Assembly (NCBI GenBank): GCA_036346375.1
Contig: CM070511.1
Coordinates: 5,332,001-5,396,000, forward strand
Source: Guadua angustifolia
Taxonomy: Eukaryota; Streptophyta; Magnoliopsida; Poales; Poaceae
Length of the DNA stretch: 64,000 nucleotides
Direction of reading: 5' to 3'
Position 1 is the first letter of the stretch. Every line of letters starts with the position of its first letter. This document shows, piece by piece, positions 42,525-53,129 of the stretch. The notes beneath the pieces were generated by a model. That model ran no database searches. It was not told the origin of the DNA and saw nothing but the letters and a program-made list of their open reading frames with translations. The position numbers and the translations under genes were made by a program.

Positions 42525-43671
42525 TCAAGCTGCATTTGGACTAGAAAAAGCACTTGCACTAGAATTGTTAGTTCGAAAAGAATTGAACCGAGAGGTGGAT
42601 TTACCTGCTGTAGGAGTAGAATTGTTTTGAGCCGAACGAGGAACAAATGAAGAGTTCTTTGATATCTTAGAATCTTGCTGCACTTGCCTTTTAGCCTTGG
42701 TTGCTTGATGCACTAATTCCACCACATTAGTGTATGGCTGAAATTCCGTGATGCGCTTGATAGGATAGTTCAAACCAGCAAGAAAACGTGCCATGGTCTG
42801 CTCTTCATGTTCATACACATTGGCACGAATCATGGCCATCTCCATCTCCTTGTAGTACTCATCCACCGTGCGATTTCCTTGCTTCAATCCCTGCAGTTTA
42901 TCAAATAGATCACGTTTGTAATGACGAGGTACAAACCTTGCTCTCATCTCAACCTTCATTTCAGCCCATGATGCAACAGGAGGCTCGTCATGATCTTCTC
43001 TCTGATTCTGAATTTGCTCCCACCAAATCAGCGCGTAGTCTTCAAATTCAAGAGAAGCCATTGCAAGTTTCTTTTCTTGGTGTAGTTGTGCAACCGAAGA
43101 TTTTGTCAACTTTAGTTCCCAAGTCGGGTAATCTTGAGGATTGTTTGTACCTGCAAATTTTGGCATAGAAAACTTAAGTTTACCAAACCTTTCTTCCTCG
43201 GGACGATTGTTGTTGTTGTGGTTATGACGTTGATTTGCTTCGTTGCACGGCGGCAAATTAGCATGAATGGCCTCAAATGTAATTCCTCCACGACCCATGC
43301 CACGACCACGTCCCCTTCCATGATTATTATCATCACCCTTGCGTGCCTAGCGGGTTGATGGTTCACATTAGCAAAGACGAGCCCTTCGTGCGGCGGCTTC
43401 CTCATCGATCTCATCTAGCAAAGGTTCTTGTTCACTTGTGGTCGTAGTTGCCGTACAATGTCAAGAACTATGTTGGTGTGGAGTACGTTCAATTGTTGAT
43501 TCACTTCAATTTGAAGATCTTGTATGGAGTTATTCAATTCTTCTCGTAATCGTTTACGTTGCCAATGTTGAACTCTCGCCGTAGAGTCTCTCAAAGCACA
43601 ATATTCACCCAATTTATTGGGGCATCCGGATCACGTCCATCATTCTCATTGTCACCTTGACCTAACATGGT
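42525..43671 (-). pseudogene. gag of the Reina element, N-terminus frameshifted
   Basis: The probable start is ATG at 43671 (MLGQGDNENDGRDPDAP), a frame later lost near 43610 and picked up by 43612-43415 (REELNNSIQDLQIEVNQQLN, a coiled coil). After another shift the capsid part is one clean frame, 43298-42525: FGKLKFSMPKFAGTNNPQDY, ALIWWEQIQNQRE, MRARFVPRHYKRDLFDKLQ, YKEMEMAMIRANVYE and FLAGLNYPIKRITEFQPY. This is Ty3 gag. Ser/Asn-rich C-terminus. Confidence 0.82.
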
Positions 43672-44796
43672 TAGTTACACAAAACAACAAGAGTAACAAA
43701 ACAATATAATGTGTGGAAAATTCTCTCAACCTCACTTATCCTTACCCCAAGTTCTTACTTACCTGTTGGTTGATTGATAGAGGAGTTCACACTTGAGTGG
43801 TGAGGCAAAAACAAAGTGAGGTTAAGCGAACTCACAGCTGAGATCAAAGCCTACAACGATTTTATTTGTGGAGCTTGGTAGGAGAAGTGTATATGTCCTA
43901 CACAATCTGAATTCTCGATATAGTCTCGTTAAGTAGTTATCCAAATGAGAACGCAAATCCTAGTTGCTGAACACAAGGTCTGAATGATGAACAATGCAAC
44001 TCACACACAAGGATAATGGAACCAAATACAATCAAAGGGATGAGCTAGCAGAACATATAAGTGATAATACAATAGCTCAATTGCAATGGTTATGGAAAGA
44101 CGCTAGCTGATTGAAATGATTTAAGCAGGGCACAAGATTGCACAAACGTAAATGATTATCACAATATTGTAAATATTTTCAGCTACTCTTTTTTTATCAC
44201 ATAGCAAGCACCAATTTTGTTTCCTCCTTTCTTTTTCTTTTTTTTGATATTTGTGGTCGGTCAGTACTCACGATCTTGAACATTGATTCCCATCTTTCTT
44301 TTGATTGATTTTTTTGCAACTAAAAGAACAAGACAACAACGTGCAGCCCTATGGAGCAGATCAGCTAGTCTTAATAGGTTCAAAGTATTCGCAAAGGAAA
44401 GAAAGGCTATCAACGAAATTTCGATTTCTCCTGATAACAAACAGGAAGATTTGTCCCAATATTTGACCAATTTCTAAGCCGAACAAGAGGAAGTGATCTA
44501 CAACAAACCTCTAGGAAATTTTATGATCTTTCCAACAAGCATAAGAACATTGTAATTTGAGTTTGCATGTGGGAGATAAGACTAAAACATTTAGCTGAAC
44601 AGAACGGATCAAGAAAAAGTTACGCAAAGGATATGGTTGTTCAGCAACAAGAACACGTTCTCTAGGATAAGAACTTAACAAGACGCACAAGAACAACAGA
44701 TCGTATACTAAGGTTCAATATTTTTGTGAGGCAATTTTCAGATAGGATGAAAATAAAACTACAACTAAGGGATAAAGATTCTATCGCGACAATCGA
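43672..44796 (-). other. 5' leader of the Reina element
   Basis: Non-coding DNA between the primer site and gag. It is A-rich on minus and holds no convincing frame (44261-44477 frames on both strands are short and unlike known proteins). It probably contains the packaging signal. Confidence 0.55.
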
Positions 44797-44809
44797 GGCT
44801 CTGATACCA
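44797..44809 (-). other. Primer-binding site of the Reina element (tRNA-Met)
   Basis: On minus TGGTATCAGAGCC, two bases after the LTR end CATATCA. A perfect match to the initiator tRNA-Met end used by chromoviruses. Confidence 0.88.
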
Positions 44810-44811
44810 AA

Positions 44812-45725
44812 TGATATGAGGGTGCGCACGACCTTCACGACGTAGAATCGAAGATACTCGTGAAACTGACGAGTCTTGTAGCCAACCGCTTGCAAGCAAC
44901 AACCTGCAAAGACCGAAGTTCGCCTAACCTCACGTTGTCCACTCAACCAAGTCAAGCGGAATACAATCCTCGCTGCAATCGCAAAGAATTTGCAAGAACA
45001 ACAGGAAGGAATGCACGATTCTCAGAGATGATTCAGCCGGTGGCTAGAACACTCAAGAACATGCATAAAGCATAATTGTTTCAATCTGAAAATATCCAAA
45101 AATTCTACACACATTGAGAAAGATCCTATTATATAGAAGGAATGGAGAGAGAGATGGAGAGGTGTCCAGGTCTGATCTGGACGTTTTACATGGCATTAAG
45201 CCAATATTGGTGCACAACACCCTAATTAAGGCAAATAAAATGTTGACAGTTTCTGGTCTCCATATTAATTCGACGATAACTCTCTGCTCTTGTGGAATTA
45301 TTGGATGGGGCTAGATCCATTGAAAAGCTTATCTCATAAGCTTTCAAAGCTGTGGTCGAAAACATTTATTGGATTTAAGATGCAGTTTCTATGAGCATTT
45401 TACTCCCAGCTGGTCACTGGAAACCGAAATGGCCTTCATTGCATTCATTGCTTGATTGATGGCTGTTGATGACTTGGTGGATGGCTGTTGATGACTTGGT
45501 GCTGCTCCTTTGGCCACTCTTGGTGTTTTCATACCGAGAACAATTAAATTATGGGCATTAGGTAGCAAATGATTCTCATGTGTAATGCTATTCTTATTTA
45601 GGAGCGAGTTCACCTGTTGATTTATTTGCTTTGCACGAGCGCGGGTTATTGCTCCTTCAAAATGATTTGAAATATCTTGATCAGTAGGGGAAGGAAATGA
45701 TGATGACGCTAGGCTGCCCGTATCA
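44812..45725 (-). repeat. 5' LTR of the Reina element (914 bp)
   Basis: On minus starts TGATACGGGCAGCCTAGCG at 45725 and ends CCCTCATATCA at 44812. Nearly identical to 38008-38928. Followed on plus by CAACA (45726-45730), the target duplication. Confidence 0.9.
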
Positions 45726-46080
45726 CAACATGAAACAAATAAAGTGATCGCTGCAACGAAAACTTATATATGTAAGTTTCACGAGTGATTATGGTGCAAA
45801 CTAAGCTTTTAGCAACGATTGATGAATGAGAAGATTACTTAAAATTGTAGGGAACCATTATGACGTCCTTGTCTTGCATCTGGAACATTGCTTTTGATAT
45901 GTATAGCCCCACATCTACTTGGCGATCTCGGGTCGGGGATCGCCGCTTTTCTTCTATCTCTGCTTCCGTCATCCCCTTATTCTTCAACGCTTTTCATTGA
46001 GTACTGACTCTTAAACTCGGCTGGCTAATCCGTGCGGGGTCAAGGAACCCGACACGTTTTCCCATCTTTTTAGCATCGGT
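45726..46080 (-). pseudogene. CACTA gene, ULP1-like domain first part (exons A and B)
   Basis: On minus exon A (about 46075-45839) reads KKMGKRVGFLDPARISQPSL, a stop or shift near 46000, then KNKGMTEAEIE and VDVGLYISKAMFQMQDKDVIMVPYNF. An 88-base intron (45838-45751, GT-AG) follows. Exon B begins with DHFICFM; together with 38002-37917 it forms the His-to-Asp segment of the protease. The Reina element sits between codons of this exon. The wording VGFLDPARIS is characteristic of grass CACTA protease genes. Confidence 0.75.
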
Positions 46081-46477
46081 ATATTGCATTCTACACAGAA
46101 GACAATGGTCAATGCGCCAATTTATATGCTGAATGCTAGGAAACATGACATTTTGGCAAATATCAGATTTTGGCAAAATGCATCTTGTTCGACAGATTTG
46201 GCAGAAGTTAACTTTACTTAAAAGGAAAAAACCACTAAAATCGGCCAACTTACGATTTACTAAAAATTATATGGATTCTGCCAATTTTTTAATGATCTAA
46301 CAAGCCATTACTATAAAGAGGAACTCAACTTGGCACTCAACTGCTATACATTTGGGGTTTTCTTTATTATGCTATCAGAATGCAATATAATGATATGCTG
46401 TCATAATTTGTTATATCGGCACTTGCTACTGCAAGAGCTGATATAATTAACAATGTAGGGGTAGGTCAATGGCCAAC

Positions 46478-46740
46478 TTACAGGCACCACACGCTGATCA
46501 TGTTGATGTCGAGTTTTCCAAAACGGAACATCTGTTGCAAGTCACCAAAATCGATCCAGACGTAGCGAGTATCCTCGTGTTTGTAGATATCTGGAGGGAC
46601 GATGGCTTGAATGCCCTTCACCCCAAGACGAGATGCCCTCAAGTACCGACCATGGAATCTCTTCAACTCCCATGGTCCTTTGTTGATCTGCCCATGGGGA
46701 GAAATGGCTTGCCATGCTCATAAGTCTCTAGTGAAGGCAT
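46478..46740 (-). pseudogene. CACTA gene, middle exon
   Basis: On minus: LKRFHGRYLRASRLGVKGIQAIVPPDIYKHED and YVWIDFGDLQQMFRFGKLDINMISVWCL. This is the piece that precedes the protease in CACTA genes of grasses. The plus-strand ORF over the same bases (46469-46723) is its shadow. The gap to 46080 (about 400 bases, AT-rich) behaves as an intron. Confidence 0.65.
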
Positions 46741-46892
46741 GGTGCATGCACCGAGTGGAGTTGGCACTCATGTTTGACTTGGTGGTACTTCATTGATTGC
46801 AATCTACTTCTTTGTTTTCTTTGTAACCAACAACATCGCCAAGATGAGGCGGTGTGACGGTTGGGGCAACGGAGGTGATGCATGCGGTGCAC

Positions 46893-47135
46893 AAGGCACC
46901 GCGACGGAGATCTTGTATTTGTGGTGAAGGCACCGGCGACGGAGATCTGTATTGTGGTGAAAACACCGCAACGGAGATGCACGCTGTGGTGAAAGCGCCC
47001 GGGCGGAGAAGATGTGCATTGTGGTGAAAGCGCCGACGGCGACAAGATCTTGTATTTGTGGTGAAAGCGCTGCCGGCAGATGCACGTTGTGGTGAAAGCG
47101 CCGCCGGCGGAGAAGATGCAGTTTATGGTGTAGGC
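46893..47135 (-). repeat. Imperfect minisatellite inside the CACTA gene
   Basis: About six to seven units of 33-40 bases built on TTGTGGTGAAAGCGCCGGCGGAGA, varying in length. On minus it can be read as repeats of the kind GAFTTT..HHKYKI, but the unit length is not a constant multiple of three, so the frame drifts. It lies between the transposase-24-like part and the middle exon. Confidence 0.65.
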
Positions 47136-48760
47136 AATTTTGGAAGAGGTAGGACGTCTTGACTTGCTGCTGGCGTCTCTGACTTCTCTTGTATCAATGC
47201 AATATCTTCTTTGGGCCATACAATAAATGACCCAACTGCATCTTGGATGGTCTCTATGTCATCAGGGGTGCTGAATGGTAGCTTCCACAAGCCAAGGCAC
47301 GGAACAAGCATGATGTCCACTTGCACCTTTGCGTGACCAATCGGGACAGGTTGATTGTGTATCACAGTACCCGGATATGCCATGCCCTCCGCAAGCTCGA
47401 CGACCAAGCCCCCTTGCTCCAGATGTGCACAGAGCTTGCACTTGGTTGCCTCTGTGATATCATCCACAGGATATCGAGGTGTTGGGATTGGTGCGGACCC
47501 GACGCTACTCCGGATGCGGGCCAGGCTCGGGTTGTCATCCGACCGCGCTTGTAACGCCCTTTCTGCCTCCTTCTCTTCCCACAGTTTTAAAAACTCTTGT
47601 TGGGCCAGTTGTCTTATTGTATCAGCCATGGTCCTCTTATATCTTTGACGCGACTTGTATTGGTCTTGATATTCCGGGAACCCATGCTTGAAGCCCATTC
47701 GACTTCCGACGCCACGAGTGCGACCTGGGTGTTCCTTGGTTCCCAACACCGTCGTTAGGTCGTCGTTCTCCCTGTCTGGCACGAAATATCCCTCCGCTTG
47801 CTCGTGCGAGATCTTCAGCAGCTTGGCTGAAACTTCTAGGACCGCAGGGTCCACCGTGCTTTTGCGACCCTTCTTGCTGTTGGGTTGGCGAGCTAGGACC
47901 CAATTTCGCTTCGCTCTGACTCGTCAATGGGTTCTCTATCCCAGCACGAGCTTCCTCTTCTTCTTTACTCCTCCACTCAACAATCTTAGGGGCATACCCA
48001 CCTGTGCCCAAGTGATGGGGGTACTTGTTCTTCTTCGCGAGGGCACTGTACACCTCGCTCAATGCTACGGCTTCGCTTGTGGTCTTCTGCCGGACAAACT
48101 CCGCCCATTCACCCACGGTGATTTTTCCATATTTCTGGAATGGTGTCCGCTCCGTCTTCACAAAGTACTTGTTCAACTCATACCTCTAGTTCCGGAAGCT
48201 CTACCCCATCACGTCCAAGGCATTCTTCTTAGCGATGGCCTCATACTCTGGGGGGAACCTTATGATTTTCTGCAGCTCGGTCCACAGGTGCTCCTTTATC
48301 GCGTCGGCCACCTTTGTCCAGTTATCAATCGTGATGGTGACATTGTCCTTGACAAGACAGCCGCAGCTATTTCGGAACTTGGATAGTGCCTCACGAGGTG
48401 CTAGGGGCTCTCCTAAAGGACCGACCTCCGTGATATACCAAGTCCCTGCCGGTAACTTGTTCCTACTTCGTTCCCCCCGTTTTCATTTATGCGAGGTCGT
48501 GGTTGTTGCAGCAGAGGAATCCACGGGAACATGCCCGGAGGTATCTTCAATTACCTCTTGAACTGCAGCTAGTCGGCGTGATCGCCTTTCCGGCCTCCTC
48601 ATAGAAATAAACACGGGGAATACGCAGACATAAGGAGATGCAATTATGTCCATGCCAAGCTACAAATAAAACAAGCTCACTCTTCTTAATACCTCTTCAT
48701 TGGGATCGTAGTCGGAGTCGATTTCCCCACGTCGCCGTTCTGGTCGTGGGCATGGAACTA
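47123..48760 (-). pseudogene. CACTA gene, transposase-24-like part
   Basis: On minus: a short N-terminal exon with DSDYDPNEE (about 48730-48695), an intron-like gap, RRPERRSRRLAAVQEV (about 48598), LPAGTWYITEVGPLGEPL (about 48450), then VTITIDNWTKVADAIKEHLWTELQKI, two stops near 48200-48180, ELNKYFVKTERTPFQKYGKI, VALSEVYSALAKKNKYPHHLG, a frameshift near 47880 and DPAVLEVSAKLLKISHEQAEGYFVPD to KLPTP at 47123. The WxxV/KYFVKT/GY style is the plant transposase family 24 (PF03004) of CACTA genes. It is translated with the ULP1 part in intact relatives. Three or more lesions. Confidence 0.78.
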
Positions 48761-48779
48761 GGCTAGGGCTCTTGTACGA

Positions 48780-50567
48780 TGATAAGGAACCATCGCCTTA
48801 AGGACAACGATGGGCTCGGTGTTCTTTCCACCGCGTGGTTGCATCATCCTTCTCGGCCAAGTCTTGCTCGCCTTCCCATCGCCCTCCTCTTCAAAAGTAT
48901 TACCACCGAAGCTCAAAGGTGCTCCTCTTCTGCGCCTTCTTGTCGAGCAATTCTTTATCTCCCATCTTACTACAAAATAGAAGGTTTAATCCTCAATGGT
49001 TTGATGAGTTTGGGAGTTGGCTTGAGTATAGCGAATCCAAAGATAGAGCATACTTCTTTTGTTGTTTCTTATTTAGGACCGCAACAAGAAGGAAGTCGGG
49101 TATGATGCATTTGTTATAAATGGTTAGAATAATTTGGAATAAAAAGCAAAACTAAAAGAGCATGTAGGAGGTGTCAATAGTGTTCACAACAATGCATTGA
49201 AATATTGCACTGATTTGTTAAAAAGAGACCAGCACATTGATGTTGCTATCCACACACAGAGTGAAGCTGCTAAGATTGCTTATTTCGCTCAACTAAGGGC
49301 ATCGCTTGATGTTGCTCGTCATTATTAAAACAAGGATTACCTTTTAGAGGATATGATGAGTCAAAGGAGTCCTATAACAAAGGTAACTTCTTAGAAATTC
49401 ATGAGTGGAAATATAGCAAAGATAAAAATGCCGCTGGGAATAGTCTTATGATATCTCCTCCTATTCAGAAGGAAATTGTTCATTGTTTTGCAAAGGAAAT
49501 ATTGCAGTCAATTCTACAGGAAATTGGACATGTTGTATTTTGTTTGCTAGTTGATGAGTCCAGGGATGTCTTAGGTAAAGAGCAGATGGCAGTTGTTCTG
49601 CGATATGTTGATAGTTGTGGAATTGTGAAAGAGAGATTTGTTGGTCTAGTTCATGTAAAAGAGACCACTTCTTCCTATCTCAAGTCTTCTATTGACTCGC
49701 TATTTGCAGAATATAAGTTAAGTTTGAGGCAAGTTAGGGGCCAAGGTTATGATGGCGCAAGCAATATGCGAGGTGAGTTTAATGGCTTGAAATCATTGAT
49801 TATGAGAGAAAATAGTACAACATACTATGTCCATTGTTTTGCTCATCAACTTCAGTTAGTGATTGTGGCTGTTGTAAGAAAGCATAAAGGAATCTGTCCT
49901 AGGTGAAGTATATGCCTTTTGTGAGAAATATGACATCCCTAAGTTAGAAATGGAAGAAACCTACATTAATCCAAATAAGCAATGACAAAGAATTGGAATT
50001 ACCAATAAGCATCATTATGAAGTGGATTGTTTCAATGATGTTTTTGATTGGCTATGCCAAGAGCTTGACAGCCGTTTCAACGAGACCACATCCAATTTGC
50101 TTGTTTGGTCAGCTTCTTTAAGTCCAAGAGACTCATTTCATGATTTCAACTTGGAGAATCTGATGAGCTTAGCTAAACTCTATCCAAATAATTTTAATTC
50201 TTTGGAATTGAGAGATCTTAACCATAATTTATGTCTCTACATTGCCGATGTGCGAGCAGATGATAGATTCTCCAACATACAAACTATTTGTCAAGTTTCT
50301 CAAAAATGGTGGAGACAAAGAAACATATATGCTATCCTTTGGTTTATCGCCTTTTTGAAACTAGTATTGGTATTGCCTGTCACCACAGCTACTGTTGAGA
50401 GATGCTTTTCAGCCATGAGAATAGTAAAAACATATTTGCGTAATCACATAGGCGATGAGTTCATGAGTGATAATCTCATTTGTTATGTGGAGATAGAAGA
50501 ACTGAAGAAAGTCACCGATGATGCTGTCGTTAATCGTTATATGAATTTGAAAGAACGAAAATACTAA
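48780..50567 (+). pseudogene. hAT-like transposase (TTF-type finger / DUF4371 style), decayed
   Basis: On plus, remains of a hAT superfamily transposase. FNPQWFDEFGSWLEYSESKD near 48988 is the finger region, followed by several stops. A long clean part, 49448-49906, has VDESRDVLGKEQMAVVLRYV and GQGYDGASNMRGEFNGLKSL and YVHCFAHQLQLVIVA, with the RNase H-like fold motifs. After a shift and a stop, 50022-50567 ends with LPVTTATVERCFSAMRIVKTYLRN, the hAT dimerisation region. Terminal repeats and an 8-bp duplication could not be paired. It sits in or beside the CACTA gene's 5' side. Confidence 0.8.
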
Positions 50568-51457
50568 AAGGTAATGTATCTATTTTATTTGATTACTCTA
50601 TCTTTTTTGTTCATAACTTTAATTCATATTGCTCCTTTAACTTTTTCCAGGCTATTGAAATTGGATGATATATTTTAGTATTTACCAATGTCCGCCATCT
50701 TTTGCTCTAGTTCCGCTTCGTTACAAGATCAATTCGGACTGGCTCTTGATCGTTTACAACATGCGGTTCAAAAAACTATTCGTAAAGTATTCATACGTCC
50801 ATTGAAACCGACTCCACAAACTTTGGTAACTCCAACTTCAACTTCGATTTTATTAATAACTACTTATGATATCTCAAAAGAATTGCTCTATGTTCGTGCG
50901 ATACTCATCTTTGGAACTTACGAGCAAGAATTGCTCTATCAATCACCATCTACTTTAGACATATCTTCCAAACTTTTTTCGCAAAGATAACAAGATATAA
51001 GGGTGGTCGGATGCACTTGCCTTGCTAGGCCGAGCGAGGCGGGCGGGCCAAGAAGGGAATTGGGGCTTCAGCAGTTGACAACCCGGCGGAAAGTTCGTCG
51101 GAGGAGCGAGGCCGCGGAGAGGTCACCGAGCGAGGTGATGTGGACGAAGAAGGCGGCAATGGCGGACGGTAGTGGTAGGCGCGAGCCCACGGAGAGGTCA
51201 CCGAGCGCGCCGGAACGGTTGTCGGAGGCGCGAGCCCGAGGGGATGTCACCAAGGGTGGCGGCGTGGAGGTGTCGACGGGAAATTTGGCTTTGCCGCTTT
51301 GAATGAAGCGAGCAATTCGATCTCCGCCTAGAGATTTTAGGGTTAGAATTTCCACAGGCGGTGCACAAGATTTCCTGGCGGTTCCAACGATTTCTACAAA
51401 GCGGCATACATCGGCGAGATTTATTGCCTGACCGGATGGTCCGTCCATAGTTTGGGG
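50568..51457. other. Unassigned region between the hAT remnant and the MITE
   Basis: 50688-50990 is an open frame of 100 codons on plus with no recognisable motif. From 51000 the base composition turns GC-rich with CGAGC and GGAGG repeats, and frames are open on both strands (51003-51302 plus, 51068-51574 minus). On minus it resembles a 5' leader rich in CTCGCGCC repeats. Could be flanking DNA of the hAT or CACTA element or a host remnant. I do not assign a gene. Confidence 0.3.
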
Positions 51458-51956
51458 GAGAGATTTGGTTATTTGCCACTTTAAACAAGTGGCTTCGCAA
51501 AATTGCCACTGGACCGACATTTCATTGACTAATACGGTCCCATATTTCATTGGCTCAAGTGGCATCATATCCAAAAGGTCAAATCTTTAAGTGGCAAATG
51601 GACAAAAAAGCCTTCGAAATGTGACCTCTCCCAGTAGTACAAAGAGGATGATCCTGTCTAGTCAAATTTGACTAGACAGGATCATCTCTCTTGTACTACC
51701 GAGAGGTCGATTTCAAGGCTTTTTGTCCATTTGCCACTTAAAGATTTGACTACACAGATCTTCCGCTTTGTACTCTTTGGGAGGTCGATTTGAAGGCTTT
51801 TTGTCCATTTGCCACTTAAAGATTTGACCTTTTGGATATGATGCCACTTGAGCCAATGAAATATGGGACCGTATGAGTCAATGAAATGTAGGTCCAAAGG
51901 GCAATTTTATGGGCCACATGTTTAAAGTGGAAAATAACCAAATCTCTCGTTTGGGG
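51450..51956. mobile_element. Fold-back MITE (51458-51948) with 8-bp duplication GTTTGGGG
   Basis: 491 bases with terminal inverted repeats GAGAGATTTGGTTATTTGCC and flanking GTTTGGGG on both sides (51450-51457, 51949-51956). Almost the whole length is self-complementary: the arms share GGTCAAATCTTTAAGTGGC and ATGGACAAAAA, and the centre is a perfect 28-base palindrome at 51655-51682. One part of the right arm (GGCTTTTTGTCCATTTGCC) is duplicated (51717, 51797). An 8-bp target duplication fits hAT-type, or some Mutator-type, MITEs. No coding capacity. Confidence 0.82.
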
Positions 51957-52009
51957 AGGCCGCGAATTGAGGGGAGAATTCGAGTGTCATTTTCTGAAAT
52001 TTCAATTCT

Positions 52010-53020
52010 ATTACTGTCGGTGTTTCGTAAAACCGACGAGTAAATTTGTAAGTAGTAGGGGGTCGCGCGTCCCCTCTCCTCGAGTGGTTGGACTAAGAAA
52101 AATCCTGGATGTATACTGGTTCAGGCGGAATATCCCTACTTCCAGTTGGCGGCGGCGGTTTATATTTCTTTGTGCACCAAAGGTCACCGGAGATTACAGG
52201 CGGAGGTTGAGGACAGGCCCTCAACACTCGTTCGGAATTAGGAGGTCGGGAAGGCTCGGTTTGTCTTTAAACTAGAGATTGATCGTATGTGCGAGTATGT
52301 GCTCGTGCGGGGGGGGGGGGTCTTCCTGAGGGCCCTGCATCCCTTTATATAGGCGGAGGGGGCAGGTTACACAGGATTTTGGAAAGCAGGAGAGATACGC
52401 CGTGCCCTGGTGCTCCGGTCTTTGGTCTTTGATGATTGTCAATTTTCTATTCACCCCACGCCAGGTTGGTAGTCCCAACGAACGGCGCCTCTTTGGGAAG
52501 GTGCGCACCTGCCCTATGTGCGCCTGTCAGATGTTGACGTTACGAGGGGACGGGTGCTTTTGCTGAAGCCGCCCTCCGGTTGCCTCGGGAAGGTACCACC
52601 CGTTCGATATGTTGGTTGTGTCCATAAGACAGGTGACCGGCGCGGCGTAGACCATCGATGCGGCGGAGGTTGCGGAGCTAGAGCTTGCTGGGGGCTCTAG
52701 CCACGACCCGAGTCGGAGCCTGCGGAGGCGTCGGTCCCGGGTCTAGAGCGGCCCCTGCAGGGGCGCCTGGCGCGGGCCCTGGTCGCCGTCGGAGTCGGCG
52801 GTGGCATCGTATCTGGGTCTCGGTCGTGGTCCCGGGGGTGCCCGACTCGAGGTTAGGATGGAGGAACCGAGGGCAGGAACCCTTTGCGGCAGGTGGGGCT
52901 CTTTTTGGTACTCCGTGTCAGTGTTAATCCAGGCTTCCAACCCGGATTAGGAAGGTAAGGTCTTAAAATAGATGTATACTTTGCTGTGGGGTACCCCTAG
53001 TATGAGTATTCGTCAATTAC
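52010..53020 (-). mobile_element. Solo LTR E (52015-53015), minus orientation, duplication ATTAC
   Basis: 1001 bases starting TGTCGGTGTTT and ending TATTCGTCA on plus, flanked by ATTAC (52010-52014 and 53016-53020). On minus there is a TATA box CCTATATAAAGGG (near 52352-52340) and the end AAACACCGACA, so it is oriented minus. The ends resemble grass Ty3 LTRs of the TGTCGGTG type. A run of G (52310-52320) is included. No internal sequence is left. It lies about 110 bases downstream of the stop of the acidic ORF. Confidence 0.85.
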
Positions 53021-53129
53021 CATGGGAACAATGCAATGCACAAAACATTAACAAAATGTACATCCAAAAGGGGCGTCAGTAGTACATCAGAATTATGCGC
53101 CAACTAGATACCTACCTAAACTACTCTAT

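Larger units (their letters stand above)
38008..45725 (-). mobile_element. Reina-type chromovirus (Ty3/gypsy), nearly full length, minus strand
   Basis: 7.7 kb with LTRs at 38008-38928 and 44812-45725, a tRNA-Met primer site, a purine tract and gag, protease, RT, RNase H and integrase in Ty3 order. The LTR start TGATACGGGCAGCCTAGCG on minus and the protein motifs suggest the Reina clade; a chromodomain is not seen. I count about 26 LTR differences by eye over some 915 bases (nearly 3 percent), so it is the youngest datable insertion here, on the order of a million years under usual grass rates. Each gene has one or a few lesions. Confidence 0.88.
33573..48760 (-). mobile_element. CACTA (En/Spm) element with protease-bearing gene, right end not found
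   Basis: The left terminus CACTACTACAGAAAAC at 33573 is followed by subterminal repeats of the type CCGCCTGTACAAAT. The gene runs on minus from about 48760 to 37252 and ends about 0.7 kb from the terminus once solo LTR B is removed. Product: transposase-24-like region plus ULP1-like protease, as in many grass CACTA genes. Solo LTR B and a Reina element are nested in it. The expected TAA duplication (33570-33572) and the right inverted repeat could not be paired, and no TNP2-type transposase is seen, so the right part is deleted, displaced or outside the window. The right limit given is the last recognisable exon. Confidence 0.72.

Noticed and set aside
46469..46796. Plus-strand ORFs over the CACTA middle exon
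   Set aside because: Shadow frames of the minus-strand coding sequence.
50688..50990. 100-codon ORF after the hAT remnant
   Set aside because: No recognisable motif and no flanking gene signals; kept only as part of an unassigned region.
51003..51574. GC-rich ORFs on both strands near the MITE
   Set aside because: Open on both strands with repetitive codons; the minus one runs into the MITE. Could be a leader, not shown to be coding.
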